This document shows, one piece after another, positions 1 through 8,236 of a DNA stretch of 40,174 nt. Below the pieces are notes generated by a model. The model ran no database searches. It was not told where the DNA came from and saw only the letters and a list, made by a program, of their open reading frames with translations. Source of the stretch: Acidovorax sp. HMWF029 (lineage in GTDB: Bacteria > Pseudomonadota > Gammaproteobacteria > Burkholderiales > Burkholderiaceae_C); assembly GCF_003060895.1 (NCBI RefSeq), contig NZ_QAIH01000328.1, forward strand, positions 42,705 to 82,878. Direction: 5' to 3'. Made by a program: the position numbers and the translations under genes. The number at the start of each line of letters is the position of its first letter. The first letter of the stretch is position 1.

Positions 1-919
1 CCGGGCCATGGTCACGCACCTCAACGGTCAGCGCGTCGGCCGCATCGTGCAGCGTGATCTCGGCACTGCCACCATAGCGAATCGCGTTGCCCACCAGGTT
101 GTCCAGACAGCGCCGCAGCGCCAAGGCCTGCGCACGAAGGGGGGCCGCCGTCCCGGCCACCGAGACCCGGTGGCCCAGGGCCAGCTGGTCGTCGGCCAGG
201 CTGTCGGCCAGCGCACGCACATCCAGCAGCGCCCAGGCCTCAGCGCCTGCCACGCCGCGCAGGTAGTCAAGTGTGGAGGTGATCATGGCGTCCATCTCGG
301 CAATGTCGCGGCGAAACAGCTGCTGCGCACGGGCATCGCCCAGGCTTTCGGTGCGCAGGCGCAGCCGGGTCAGCGGCGTGCGCAGGTCGTGCGACACCGC
401 CGCCACAAACCGGTCGCGCTCGGCCAACTGCTGGCGGATGCGCGCCTGCATCTGGTTGAACACGCGGCTGGCGTCGCGGCACTCCAGCGTTCCGTCCTCG
501 GGCAGCGGGGGGCGTTTGATGTCGCGGCCCAGCTGCTGCGCGGCCGTGGCCAGCCGGAGCATGGGGCGCGACAGCCAGCGCGCCGCCCACCAGGCCACAG
601 CCACCAGCGCGGCCAGGCGCACGCCGATGTCGAGCAGCAGGCCCAGCTGCAACGACGGCGGCGCATTCCAGAAACCGGGCCGTTCGCCATAGGGCGGCTG
701 GCCCGGAGGTGGCAGGGAGCGGCCCTCGGCAACACTCCAATGCGGTGGCGGACCAGGCGGGCCCGGGGGGCGTTCAGGGTGCGCCGGGCGCAACTCAAAC
801 ATCAGCGTGAGCGCCAATGCGTGACTCACAATCACCGCCACGATAAGCAGCAGCGCGAGGCGGCCAAACAAGGTGTTGGGCAACCAGCGCTGCAGCGCCA
901 CACGCCAGCGTGCGGCCAT
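1..919 (-). CDS. Sensor histidine kinase, EnvZ/OmpR class (C-terminus beyond window)
   Basis: This is the membrane sensor kinase of a two-component system; it should autophosphorylate on His and pass phosphate to the regulator encoded just upstream. 306 residues are visible. There is a first membrane segment at about 17-40, a short proline-rich periplasmic loop (about 45-85), a second membrane segment at about 92-115 followed by a HAMP-like linker, an H-box (AAVSHDLRTPLTRLR, His177) and an N-box (LDNLVGNAIRYGG). The reading frame leaves the window inside the DHGP motif of the ATPase domain, so roughly 70-100 residues are missing. The ATG at 919 lies 5 bp after the regulator stop codon, so the genes are almost certainly co-transcribed and translationally coupled. 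The small Pro-rich sensor loop gives no clear ligand. The kinase call is secure; the stimulus is unknown. Confidence 0.93.
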   Translation of the reverse strand, partial: MAARWRVALQRWLPNTLFGRLALLLIVAVIVSHALALTLMFELRPAHPERPPGPPGPPPHWSVAEGRSLPPPGQPPYGERPGFWNAPPSLQLGLLLDIGVRLAALVAVAWWAARWLSRPMLRLATAAQQLGRDIKRPPLPEDGTLECRDASRVFNQMQARIRQQLAERDRFVAAVSHDLRTPLTRLRLRTESLGDARAQQLFRRDIAEMDAMITSTLDYLRGVAGAEAWALLDVRALADSLADDQLALGHRVSVAGTAAPLRAQALALRRCLDNLVGNAIRYGGSAEITLHDAADALTVEVRDHGP

Positions 920-924
920 CAATG

Positions 925-1653
925 TCAATGCGGCCACCCTACCTGCCTTTGCAATGACTGCACGTTGAACAGGTAACCCGCGCCCCGCACGGTGCGGATC
1001 ATCGAGGGCGAACGCGGGTCGTCAGAGAGCTTGCTGCGCAGGCGCGAAACCAGCAGGTCAATGCTGCGCTCGAACGCATCCATGGCCCGGCCCCGGGCCT
1101 GCTCCATGAGCTGGTCACGGCTGAAGACGCGGCGTGGCATGCGCAAAAAGGTGCAGAGAAGGCGGAACTCGGCATTCGACAGCGGCACGACCATGCCTTG
1201 CGGAGACACCAGGTGCCGTTCGATGCTGTGCAACGTCCAGCCGTCAAAGCGCACTACCTCGTCAGCACCCTGCCTTGCCGGGGCCGTCTCGCCCGCGATG
1301 CGGCGCAGCACGGTCTGGATACGGGCCACCAGCTCGCGCGGCTCGAAGGGTTTTCCCATGTAATCGTCGGCCCCCATCTCCAGGCCCAGCACGCAGTCAT
1401 AGGGGTTGGCCCGGGCGGTGAGCATGATGATCGGCACCCGGGAGCGCTCGCGCAGCTCCCGGGCCAGGGTGATGCCGTCGGTGCCGGGCAGCATCACGTC
1501 CAGCACCACCAGGCCGATGGGGTGCGCAGCCATCTGTGCGCGCATCGACAGCGCATCACATGCCGCATGGGTGGAATAGCCAAAGCGGGCGAGGTATTCA
1601 GTGAGTAGTGTGGTGATCTCGACATCGTCATCCACCACCAGAATGTGTTGCAT
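925..1653 (-). CDS. OmpR-family response regulator
   Basis: A 242-residue DNA-binding response regulator of usual length. The receiver domain begins MQHILVVDDD, with the acidic pocket at residues 8-10, the phospho-acceptor Asp52 (VVLDVMLPG), Thr79 and Lys101 (GKPFEP). A winged-helix Trans_reg_C domain follows (about 140-230) and ends in the characteristic RTVRGAGYLF. The ATG at 1653 was chosen because the receiver fold starts immediately there; the open frame continues upstream to 1860 but that extension has no recognisable domain. It is the first gene of a regulator-kinase operon and is divergent from the EF-hand gene at 1891. A perfect inverted repeat at 1757-1780 lies between them and is a reasonable operator candidate. 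The family is certain; the regulon is inferred from position only. Confidence 0.95.
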   Translation of the reverse strand: MQHILVVDDDVEITTLLTEYLARFGYSTHAACDALSMRAQMAAHPIGLVVLDVMLPGTDGITLARELRERSRVPIIMLTARANPYDCVLGLEMGADDYMGKPFEPRELVARIQTVLRRIAGETAPARQGADEVVRFDGWTLHSIERHLVSPQGMVVPLSNAEFRLLCTFLRMPRRVFSRDQLMEQARGRAMDAFERSIDLLVSRLRSKLSDDPRSPSMIRTVRGAGYLFNVQSLQRQVGWPH

Positions 1654-1756
1654 GGGCCCGGTCGCGCAAAAGAACACCCAAGTGTAGGTAGGCCTCCACC
1701 GGGGCTGGCGGCGATCTGGCGGGCATTTCCCGCCCTGTTCAGCCCTTGCACGCAGT

Positions 1757-1780
1757 CTTTGTACCGATCTTGGTACAAAG
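1757..1780. promoter_or_regulatory. Perfect inverted repeat between divergent two-component and EF-hand genes
   Basis: Arms CTTTGTACC (1757-1765) and GGTACAAAG (1772-1780) are perfectly complementary, with the 6-nt spacer GATCTT. It lies 103 bp upstream of the regulator start and 110 bp upstream of the EF-hand start. There is no following T-tract, so an operator fits better than a terminator. It may be the binding site of the adjacent OmpR-type regulator; that is an inference. Confidence 0.6.
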
Positions 1781-1890
1781 CGGACAAACCCCAGAGACAC
1801 GGCCGCCCAAGAATGGGGCTGGGCCATGGCTGCGGGCTTCCACTGTGGAGGCCCCGGCACCGACCCACTCTTGGAACGAAAGGAACGACG

Positions 1891-2874
1891 ATGACGACCA
1901 TCAGTAGCGTCAGCAGTGCCTGGTCCAGTGCAAGTGTGCAGAGGGCATCACGCCCGGCGCCCTCACCGGAGAGGCTGCTGTCCAAACTAGACGCCGACGG
2001 CAGCGGCGGCGTGAGCGATACCGAACTACAGGGCCTTATGGACGATGTGGCCAAAAAAACCGGCATCAGCAGCCAGACGAGTGCGGCGGACCTGGTCAAG
2101 CAGTACGACAGCGACGCAGACGGCAGCCTGAACGCGGACGAGCTGGGCAAGACGATGCAAAGCGTGCTGCCTGCGCCGCCCTCCACCATGGCGTTCGCGC
2201 AATCGCGGGGCGACAGCGACACCGCTACCGGCCAGGCCGGAGACGACCTCTTCGGCAAGGTGGACAGCGACGGCGATGGCAGCGTGAGCCAAACCGAACT
2301 ACAGGCCCTGCTGGAGGCCATGTCCGGCGGTACAGCGAGCAAGACGGGCGTGAGCAGCGACGATGTGTTCAGCCAACTGGACGCCGATGGCGACGGCAAA
2401 CTCAGCGAAGCCGAATTCGATGCAGGCCGCCCTTCCGCCGAAGCGGTTGGCGGCATGCAGGCCATGGGCGGTATGCCACCACCCGGAGGCCCAGGAGGGC
2501 CCGGACGCCCAGGCGGTGCCGATGCATCTGCTGACAGCACCACCACCTACGACCCCCTGGACACCAACGAGGACGGCGTGGTCTCGCTCACAGAACGGCT
2601 GGCTGGCAGCACCAGCAGCGTGGAGCAAGACGCGATCACCGCGCTGTTCAACGCCATCGACACCGATGGCGATGCCACCATCAGCACCAGCGAATCCCAG
2701 GCCTTCATCGACCAGCTGACCCGCCAGGCCCAGTCGGCCTCCACCAGCAGCGAATCCGGCGGGCGCACCGATCTGGCGCGGCTGGCCGACTTTGCGCGGC
2801 AGCAGTACGCGCTGGCCGCCAATGGATGGAGCACCGCATCGTCCAGCACCAGCAGCCTGAGCGCGCTGGCCTGA
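1891..2874 (+). CDS. Six-EF-hand calcium-binding protein
   Basis: A 327-residue acidic protein with six EF-hand loops visible: Asp34-Glu45, Asp73-Glu84, Asp125-Glu136, Asp164-Glu175, Asp224-Glu235 and Asp257-Glu268. Loops 1-4 are canonical DxDxDG-type. Loop 5 reads DTNEDG, and loop 6 has Ala in place of the usual Gly at position 6. A Gly/Pro/Met-rich linker (about 186-212) separates loops 1-4 from 5-6, and the tail is Ser/Thr/Ala-rich. There is no clear Sec signal peptide; the N-terminus begins MTTISSVSSAWSSAS, so the location is uncertain. The ATG at 1891 follows an AAAGGA ribosome site. The frame is open upstream to 1645, but that part lies in the intergenic region. Six loops suggest calcium buffering or sensing. 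Divergent placement from a two-component system suggests control by it. Confidence 0.88.
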   Translation: MTTISSVSSAWSSASVQRASRPAPSPERLLSKLDADGSGGVSDTELQGLMDDVAKKTGISSQTSAADLVKQYDSDADGSLNADELGKTMQSVLPAPPSTMAFAQSRGDSDTATGQAGDDLFGKVDSDGDGSVSQTELQALLEAMSGGTASKTGVSSDDVFSQLDADGDGKLSEAEFDAGRPSAEAVGGMQAMGGMPPPGGPGGPGRPGGADASADSTTTYDPLDTNEDGVVSLTERLAGSTSSVEQDAITALFNAIDTDGDATISTSESQAFIDQLTRQAQSASTSSESGGRTDLARLADFARQQYALAANGWSTASSSTSSLSALA

Positions 2875-2900
2875 CGCGTCCGGGGAGACACGCGCAGCCC

Positions 2901-2930
2901 CTGGAAGGGGGCGGACGGAGCCCCTTCCAG
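2901..2930 (+). terminator. Strong stem-loop downstream of EF-hand gene
   Basis: Perfect 10-bp arms CTGGAAGGGG (2901-2910) and CCCCTTCCAG (2921-2930) enclose a 10-nt loop, 27 bp after the EF-hand stop codon. There is no T-tract after it, so it is either a weak or factor-assisted terminator or an mRNA-stabilising hairpin. Confidence 0.5.
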
Positions 2931-2997
2931 CCCCTTGGCACGCGCAGTGCGATTCGCCCGTCAGTTGACGAGCTGCGCGCACCAGTGGGTTTCAGGC

Positions 2998-3053
2998 AAA
3001 AAAAAGGCCTCTGCGCGCGACCATATTGCCTTTAAAGCTATTGTTTTTATAGC
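2998..3053 (+). repeat. Dispersed ~55-bp element, copy A (intergenic)
   Basis: The copy has an A-run, then GGCCTCTGCGCGCGACC, and ends AAAGCTATTG...TATAGC. It aligns without gaps over about 46 bp with copy B inside the acyl-CoA dehydrogenase at 6044-6097. It lies 19 bp beyond the 3' end of purN (minus strand). See the family finding for all seven copies. Confidence 0.7.
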
Positions 3054-3071
3054 ATTCGCATCACAAGAGCA

Positions 3072-3653
3072 CTACAGCGCCTGCACCAGCGCCCGCACAG
3101 CGCGGGGGTAGATCACATGCTCCTGGGTCAACACCCGGGCCGCCAGCGTCTCGGCCGTATCGCCAGGCAGCACGGGCACCACGGCCTGGTCCAGGATAGG
3201 CCCCACGTCCAGTTCGGCCGTCACCTGGTGCACTGTCACGCCCGCAAACTTGCAGCCCGCATCGATGGCGCGCTGGTGCGTGTGCAGGCCGGTGAAGGCG
3301 GGCAATAGCGAGGGGTGAATATTGATGAGCCGTCCCGCATAGTGCGCCACAAACCCCGGCGTGAGGATGCGCATGAAACCGGCCAGCACCACCAAGGCGG
3401 GCTGGTGGCGGTCGATGGTGGCGGCCAGTTCAGCATCAAACGCCTCGCGGCTGGCAAAGGCCTTGTGGTCCAGCGCCTCGGCGGCGATGCCCTGCTCGCG
3501 CGCAAACACCAGCCCTGCAGCATCCGGTTTGTTGCTGATGACGGCCGCCACGCGGGCGCCGTAGCGCTGCTCCCAGTGCTCCTGCTGTGCCGTGCGGACG
3601 ATGGTGGCCATGTTGGAGCCACCGCCAGAGATCAGAATGACGATGTTCTTCAT
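3072..3653 (-). CDS. purN: Phosphoribosylglycinamide formyltransferase (GART)
   Basis: This enzyme transfers the formyl group of 10-formyl-THF to GAR in the third step of purine synthesis, in the cytoplasm. The 193-residue length matches PurN. The N-terminus [14 protein letters not shown] is the phosphate-binding loop. The catalytic triad is visible as Asn111 and His113 ([11 protein letters not shown]) and Asp149 (TAELDVGP), with the same 38-residue Asn-Asp spacing as Asn106-Asp144 in the E. coli enzyme. The GLHTH segment follows. The ATG at 3653 was chosen because homology begins there; an upstream in-frame extension to 3716 runs into the divergent neighbour. The start codon is only 24 bp from that of the DUF480 gene on the other strand, so the two promoters must overlap coding sequence or each other. 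Confidence 0.97.
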   Translation of the reverse strand: MKNIVILISGGGSNMATIVRTAQQEHWEQRYGARVAAVISNKPDAAGLVFAREQGIAAEALDHKAFASREAFDAELAATIDRHQPALVVLAGFMRILTPGFVAHYAGRLINIHPSLLPAFTGLHTHQRAIDAGCKFAGVTVHQVTAELDVGPILDQAVVPVLPGDTAETLAARVLTQEHVIYPRAVRALVQAL

Positions 3654-3677
3654 AAATTGCCCCGGATTATCCCAGCC

Positions 3678-4382
3678 ATGCCTTTTGATCCTGCGACCCG
3701 CCCCCTCACCCCCCACGAAGCCCGCGTGCTCGCCACCCTGATGGAGAAGGCCCGCACCGTGCCCGACAGCTACCCCATGTCACTCAACGGCCTGGTCACC
3801 GGCTGCAACCAAAAGACCAGCCGCGACCCTGTGATGAACCTCAGCGACGCCGAGGCGCAGGAGGCCCTGGACTCGCTCAAGCTGCTGACCCTGGCGTTTG
3901 AGAGCAGCGGCAACCGCACCACGCGCTGGGAGCACAACTTCCAGCGTGGCGTGGGCGTGCCCGAACAATCGGCCGTGCTGCTGGGCCTGCTGATGCTGCG
4001 CGGCCCGCAGACGGCAGGCGAGCTGCGCATCAACGCCGAGCGCTGGTACCGCTTTGCCGACATCTCATCGGTCGAAGCCTTCCTGGACGAGCTGCAGGAG
4101 CGCAGCGCCGAAAAGGGTGGCCCGCTGGTCGTGCAGTTGCCCCGTGCGCCCGGCGCGCGCGAACAGCGCTGGGCACACCTGCTGTGCGGGCCGGTGGATA
4201 CCAGCAGCAACCACGCCCCCCAGCCAGGCGCCGGAGCGACGGGGTCCCCCCCCGCCCTGCAGGCCCGGGTGGACGCGCTGGAGGCCGAAGTGGCCCGCCT
4301 GCGCACTGCGGTGCAGCGGCTGTGTTCTGAACTGGGCATTTCCCCAGACTCCGCACCGATGTCGCCACCCGGACAGGACTAA
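3678..4382 (+). CDS. yceH: DUF480 / UPF0502 family protein, YceH-like
   Basis: A 234-residue member of the YceH family, whose members carry tandem winged-helix folds; the biochemical role is unknown. It starts close to the conserved [20 protein letters not shown], followed by [22 protein letters not shown] and [11 protein letters not shown], all typical of the family. The C-terminus (about 200-228) is a short heptad-like coiled coil ([19 protein letters not shown]), where YceH proteins also have a coil. The ATG at 3678 is preceded by no strong Shine-Dalgarno sequence, and only 24 bp separate it from the divergent purN start. The downstream acyl-CoA dehydrogenase follows after 45 bp, so they could share a transcript, though a functional link is not evident. 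Confidence 0.93.
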   Translation: MPFDPATRPLTPHEARVLATLMEKARTVPDSYPMSLNGLVTGCNQKTSRDPVMNLSDAEAQEALDSLKLLTLAFESSGNRTTRWEHNFQRGVGVPEQSAVLLGLLMLRGPQTAGELRINAERWYRFADISSVEAFLDELQERSAEKGGPLVVQLPRAPGAREQRWAHLLCGPVDTSSNHAPQPGAGATGSPPALQARVDALEAEVARLRTAVQRLCSELGISPDSAPMSPPGQD

Positions 4383-4427
4383 AACGAACGACCGTGCTAC
4401 AAATGCGGATCACTTGGAGACAAACCG

Positions 4428-5609
4428 ATGGATCTCGCATTCACCCCCGAAGAGCAGGCCTTCCGCGAAGAGATTCGCGCCTGGGTTCACGCCAACCTGC
4501 CCCAGGAAATTTCGCACAAGGTGCACAACGCCCTGCGCCTGACCCGCGCAGACATGCAGAGCTGGGCCAAGATCCTGGGCAAAAAAGGCTGGCTGGGTTT
4601 TGGCTGGCCCACAGAGTTTGGCGGCCCCGGCTGGACGGCCGTGCAAAAGCACCTGTTTGAAGAAGAATGCGCCCTCGCGGGCGCGCCCCGCATCGTGCCA
4701 TTCGGCCCGGTGATGGTGGCCCCGGTGATCATGGCGTTTGGCAATGCCGAACAACAAAAGCGCTTTCTGCCCGGCATCGCCAGTGGCGAAGTCTGGTGGA
4801 GCCAGGGCTACAGCGAACCGGGCTCGGGCTCGGACCTGGCCAGCGTCAAGACCCGCGCCGAGCGCGTGGGCGACAAATACATCGTCAACGGCCAGAAGAC
4901 CTGGACCACCCTGGGCCAGCACGGCGACTGGATGTTCAACCTGGTGCGCACCAGCACCGAGGGCAAGCCCCAGACCGGCATCAGCTTCTTGCTGCTGGAC
5001 ATGAAGTCCAAGGGCGTCACCGTGCGCCCCATCAAGCTGCTCGATGGCGAGTGTGAAGTGAACGAAGTGTTCTTCGACAACGTCGAAGTGCCTGCTGAGA
5101 ACCTGATCGGCGAGGAGAACAAGGGCTGGACCTACGCCAAGCACCTGCTCAGCCATGAACGCACCAACATCGCCGACGTGAACCGCAGCAAGCGCGAACT
5201 GGAGCGCCTCAAGCGCATTGCCAAGACCGAAGGCATGTGGGACGACCAGCGCTTTCGCGACCAGATCGCCCTGCTCGAAGTGGACATCGTCGCCCTGGAA
5301 ATGCTGGTGCTGCGTGTGCTGTCGGCCGAGAAGTCGGGCAAGAACTCACTCGATATCGCAGGCCTGCTCAAGATCAAGGGCAGCGAGATCCAGCAACGCT
5401 ACGCCGAGCTGATGATGCTGGCCGCTGGCCCGTTCAGTCTGCCTTTCATCGAAGAAGCCATGGAGGCTGGCTGGCAGGGCGACTTCCCGGGCGGCGTGAC
5501 CGCCAACGCGCCGCTGGCGTCCACCTACTTCAACCTGCGCAAGACCACCATCTACGGTGGCTCCAACGAAGTGCAGCGCAATATCGTGGCTCAGACCGTC
5601 CTCGGCTGA
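4428..5609 (+). CDS. Acyl-CoA dehydrogenase, large subunit type (PimC-like)
   Basis: A 393-residue FAD-dependent acyl-CoA dehydrogenase. It has the N-terminal helical domain (MDLAFTPEEQAFREEIRAW), the middle beta domain with the flavin-contacting segment WWSQGYSEPGSGSDLAS and NGQKTWTT, and a C-terminal helical domain ending IYGGSNEVQRNIVAQTVLG. A GGAGA ribosome site precedes the ATG at 4428. It is followed after 24 bp by a second, divergent acyl-CoA dehydrogenase. This pairing matches the large and small subunits of pimeloyl-CoA dehydrogenase and the alpha2beta2 dehydrogenases known for steroid side chains. The substrate is probably a dicarboxylyl- or bulky acyl-CoA, but the sequence alone does not fix it. 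The fold and reaction type are certain; the PimC assignment is a recollection of similarity. Confidence 0.92.
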   Translation: MDLAFTPEEQAFREEIRAWVHANLPQEISHKVHNALRLTRADMQSWAKILGKKGWLGFGWPTEFGGPGWTAVQKHLFEEECALAGAPRIVPFGPVMVAPVIMAFGNAEQQKRFLPGIASGEVWWSQGYSEPGSGSDLASVKTRAERVGDKYIVNGQKTWTTLGQHGDWMFNLVRTSTEGKPQTGISFLLLDMKSKGVTVRPIKLLDGECEVNEVFFDNVEVPAENLIGEENKGWTYAKHLLSHERTNIADVNRSKRELERLKRIAKTEGMWDDQRFRDQIALLEVDIVALEMLVLRVLSAEKSGKNSLDIAGLLKIKGSEIQQRYAELMMLAAGPFSLPFIEEAMEAGWQGDFPGGVTANAPLASTYFNLRKTTIYGGSNEVQRNIVAQTVLG

Positions 5610-5633
5610 TCCCAAGTTCCAGGAGACAAGAAC

Positions 5634-6749
5634 ATGGATTTCGATTTTTCTGACGACCAGGAACAACTGCGCGACGCCGTGCGCAAGTGGGTGGACAAGG
5701 GCTACACGTTTGAGCGCCGCCGCGCCGCCGTGGCCGCTGGCGGGTTTGACCGCGCCGCCTGGGGCGAGCTGGCCGAGCTGGGCCTGACCGCGCTCACCGT
5801 GCCCGAAGCACACGACGGCATGGGCCAGGGCGCGATCGACGCCATGGTGGTGGCCGAGGAGCTGGGCCGTGGCATGGTGCTGGAACCCATCGCCCAGGCC
5901 TTCATTGCCAGCAGCGTGCTGTCGCACTACGCCCCCGCCGACGTGCAAGGCGCCTGGCTGCCCCGCGTGGCCAGCGGTGAAGCGCTGGTGGTGCTGGCCT
6001 ACCAGGAGCGCAAGGCGCGCTACCGCCTCGACGTGTGCGATGCAAAAGCGGCCTCTGCGCCCGCTGGATATACCGTAACAGCTACAAAAAGCATAGTATC
6101 TGCGGGGGACCAGGCCGACGCCTTCATCGTGCCCGCACAGCTGGACGGCAAGATCGCCCTCTTCCTCGTGGAACGCTCCGCAGCGGGCGTGACCACACGC
6201 GGCTATGTCACACAAGACGGCAGCCGCGCCGCCGAAGTGCAGCTGGCCAATGCCCCCGCCACGCTCATCACCACCGACGGCCTGGCCGCGCTGGAACTGG
6301 CGGTGGACACCGGCATTGCCGCCACCTGCGCCGAGGCCGTGGGCGTGATGGACAAGACCGTGGCGCTCACCGTCGAATACATGAACCAGCGCAAGCAGTT
6401 CGGTGTGTTCATCGCCAGCTTCCAGGCGCTGCGCCACCGCGTGGCCGACATGAAGATGCAGCTGGAACTGGCCCGCTCGATGAGCTACTACGCCAGCCTG
6501 AAGCTGGGCGCACCTGTGGCTGAACGCCGCGCCGCCATGGCCCGTGCCAAGGTTCAGCTGGGCCAGTCCATGCGTTTTGTGGGACAGCAATCGGTGCAAC
6601 TGCACGGCGGTATCGGCGTGACCGACGAGTACATCGGCAGCCACTATTTCAAGAAGCTCACGCAGCTGGAAATGACCTTTGGCGACACCCTGCACCACCT
6701 GGGCGAGGTGTCGGCCCGCATGCAGGAAACAGCCGGCGTTTTTGCATAA
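5634..6749 (+). CDS. Acyl-CoA dehydrogenase, small subunit type (PimD-like), carrying a repeat insertion
   Basis: A 371-residue acyl-CoA dehydrogenase family member, probably the partner subunit of the preceding gene (24-bp gap, AGGAGA ribosome site). The N-terminal domain starts MDFDFSDDQEQLRDAVRKW. The C-terminal region has NQRKQFGVFIASFQALRH and QLHGGIGVTDEYIGSHYFKKL, typical of the family. The middle domain lacks the glycine/serine-rich flavin segment seen in its partner, consistent with a heteromeric enzyme where one subunit is degenerate. Residues about 137-155 (AKAASAPAGYTVTATKSIVS) are encoded by a copy of the dispersed repeat (6044-6097), placed in the middle beta domain before DQADAFIVPAQ, without loss of frame. 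A strong terminator follows at 6774. Confidence 0.9.
   Translation: MDFDFSDDQEQLRDAVRKWVDKGYTFERRRAAVAAGGFDRAAWGELAELGLTALTVPEAHDGMGQGAIDAMVVAEELGRGMVLEPIAQAFIASSVLSHYAPADVQGAWLPRVASGEALVVLAYQERKARYRLDVCDAKAASAPAGYTVTATKSIVSAGDQADAFIVPAQLDGKIALFLVERSAAGVTTRGYVTQDGSRAAEVQLANAPATLITTDGLAALELAVDTGIAATCAEAVGVMDKTVALTVEYMNQRKQFGVFIASFQALRHRVADMKMQLELARSMSYYASLKLGAPVAERRAAMARAKVQLGQSMRFVGQQSVQLHGGIGVTDEYIGSHYFKKLTQLEMTFGDTLHHLGEVSARMQETAGVFA
6044..6097 (+). repeat. Dispersed ~55-bp element, copy B (inside acyl-CoA dehydrogenase)
   Basis: The sequence AAAAGCGGCCTCTGCGCC, then AACAGCTACAAAAAGCATAG, matches intergenic copy A over about 46 ungapped positions. It is read in its forward orientation by the host gene and contributes about 18 codons with no stop. 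Confidence 0.7.
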
Positions 6750-6773
6750 ACCGGGGCTGTCACGCACTTGTGC

Positions 6774-6808
6774 AATGCTCGTGGGCTGACCGGCCCACGG
6801 GCATTTTT
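6774..6808 (+). terminator. Rho-independent terminator after the acyl-CoA dehydrogenase pair
   Basis: The stem AATGCTCGTGGGC / GCCCACGGGCATT (one G-T wobble) has a 6-nt loop and is followed directly by a T-tract (ATTTTTTC). It lies 24 bp after the dehydrogenase stop and ends the transcript before the hydrolase gene at 6828. Confidence 0.88.
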
Positions 6809-6827
6809 TCTTTCAGGAGGCCTTCCA

Positions 6828-8222
6828 ATGAACACACTGTGGCTGCAACGCCGATCCCTTCTTCTCACTACCGCTGCTGCGGCCGCCACCCTGGCACTGG
6901 CCGGTTGCGCCACCCAGAGCCCCGGTCTGGCAGAAGCCCCCCCCATCGTCTTTGTACATGGCAATGGCGACACCGCCGCGCTTTGGCAAACCACCGTATG
7001 GCGGTTCGAATCGAACGGCTGGCCGCGCGAGCGCCTGCACGCGATCGACGTACCCTACCCGCTCTCGCGCGATGACGACGCGAAGCCCCAGCCGGGCCGC
7101 ACATCCACCGCAGAGCATATGGCCTACCTCAAGGCCGAGGTGGACAAGGTGCTCAAGGCCACAGGCGCCCGCCAAGTGGTGCTGGTGGGCAACTCCCGCG
7201 GGGGCAATGCCATCCGCAACTACATCTACAACGGCGACGGCGACAAGACCGTGAGCCACGCCATCCTGGGCGGCACGCCCAACCACGGCGTGTGGGCCAC
7301 TCCCGGGGTGCGCGAAGGCAACGAGTTCTCGGGCACAGGCCCGTTCCTCAAAGGGCTGAATGCCCCCAAGAACGCAGCGGGCGACGAGGTGAGCGGCCCA
7401 GTGAGATGGATGACGATCCGCTCGGACAACAACGACAAGTTCGCCCAGCCCGATGGCCTGTGGATCGGCCAGAAAGGTACGCCCACCAACGTGACGGCCG
7501 CCGGACCCGAGCTGAAGGGCGCCACCAACGTGGTGATCCCGCGCATCGACCACCGGGAAACCTCTTACTCACCAGCGGCCTTTGAGGCCACCTATCGCTT
7601 CATCACCGGCAAGGCACCGCAGGTCACCGCCATTGCAGCCGAAAAGCAGGTGGTGCTGAACGGCAAGATCACCGGACTGGGTGTGGACCCGGCCGACGCG
7701 AAGACCGGCAACTTCAGCAACAACCTGCCGCTGGTGGGTGCACAGCTGGAGGTGTATGCCACAGAAGCCGCCACAGGTGCTCGTAGCGGCCCGGCACTGC
7801 TGCGCAAAACCGTGGGGGCCGACGGAGTGTGGGGGCCACTGGCCATCCAGCCCGGTGCACCCCACGAGTTCGTCATTTCAGCGCCCGGCTATGCCACCAC
7901 CCACATCTACCGCAGCGGCTTTCCGCGCAGCAGCAACCTTGTTCACCTGCGCGCGGAGCGCATGGCCGACGCAGACAAGACTGCCGAATCCATCGTCACC
8001 CTCACCCGCCCCCGGGGCTACCTGGACCCGGCGCGCGACAAGATGCTGCTGGACGGCGCGGCACCGGCGGGTGTGCCTGCAGGCGCAGGAGTTGCCACGG
8101 CCAAGATCAAGCCCACGGGCGGGCAGCGCACGATCGCAGCCGAGTTCAACGGCGAACGCGTGGTGGGCCAGACCTGGCCTGCAGCACAGGGGCGTGTGGT
8201 GATGCTGGAAATCAGCCAGTAG
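6828..8222 (+). CDS. Lipoprotein alpha/beta hydrolase (esterase/lipase-like)
   Basis: A 464-residue exported hydrolase. The N-terminus has paired arginines (QRRSLLL, possibly Tat-type) and then a hydrophobic stretch ending in a lipobox LALAGC, so Cys27 would be lipidated. The alpha/beta hydrolase fold is shown by the oxyanion strand PIVFVHGNGD, the nucleophile elbow GNSRGG (Ser123), an HAILGGTPNHG segment and the likely catalytic His242 (IDHRETS). Residues from about 255 to the end form a separate beta-rich domain, perhaps an Ig-like or carboxypeptidase-regulatory-like fold (LPLVGAQLEVYATEAATG; HEFVISAPGYATTHIYRS), which may help bind a polymer or surface. The ATG at 6828 follows an excellent CAGGAGG site. 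The natural substrate cannot be read from the sequence; esterase, lipase or polyester depolymerase are all possible. Confidence 0.85.
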   Translation: MNTLWLQRRSLLLTTAAAAATLALAGCATQSPGLAEAPPIVFVHGNGDTAALWQTTVWRFESNGWPRERLHAIDVPYPLSRDDDAKPQPGRTSTAEHMAYLKAEVDKVLKATGARQVVLVGNSRGGNAIRNYIYNGDGDKTVSHAILGGTPNHGVWATPGVREGNEFSGTGPFLKGLNAPKNAAGDEVSGPVRWMTIRSDNNDKFAQPDGLWIGQKGTPTNVTAAGPELKGATNVVIPRIDHRETSYSPAAFEATYRFITGKAPQVTAIAAEKQVVLNGKITGLGVDPADAKTGNFSNNLPLVGAQLEVYATEAATGARSGPALLRKTVGADGVWGPLAIQPGAPHEFVISAPGYATTHIYRSGFPRSSNLVHLRAERMADADKTAESIVTLTRPRGYLDPARDKMLLDGAAPAGVPAGAGVATAKIKPTGGQRTIAAEFNGERVVGQTWPAAQGRVVMLEISQ

Positions 8223-8236
8223 CCCCACGCCGGGGC

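Noticed and set aside
5346-6767. Long minus-strand frame over the acyl-CoA dehydrogenase pair
   Set aside because: Shadow frame of two well-supported genes; no ribosome site or domain.
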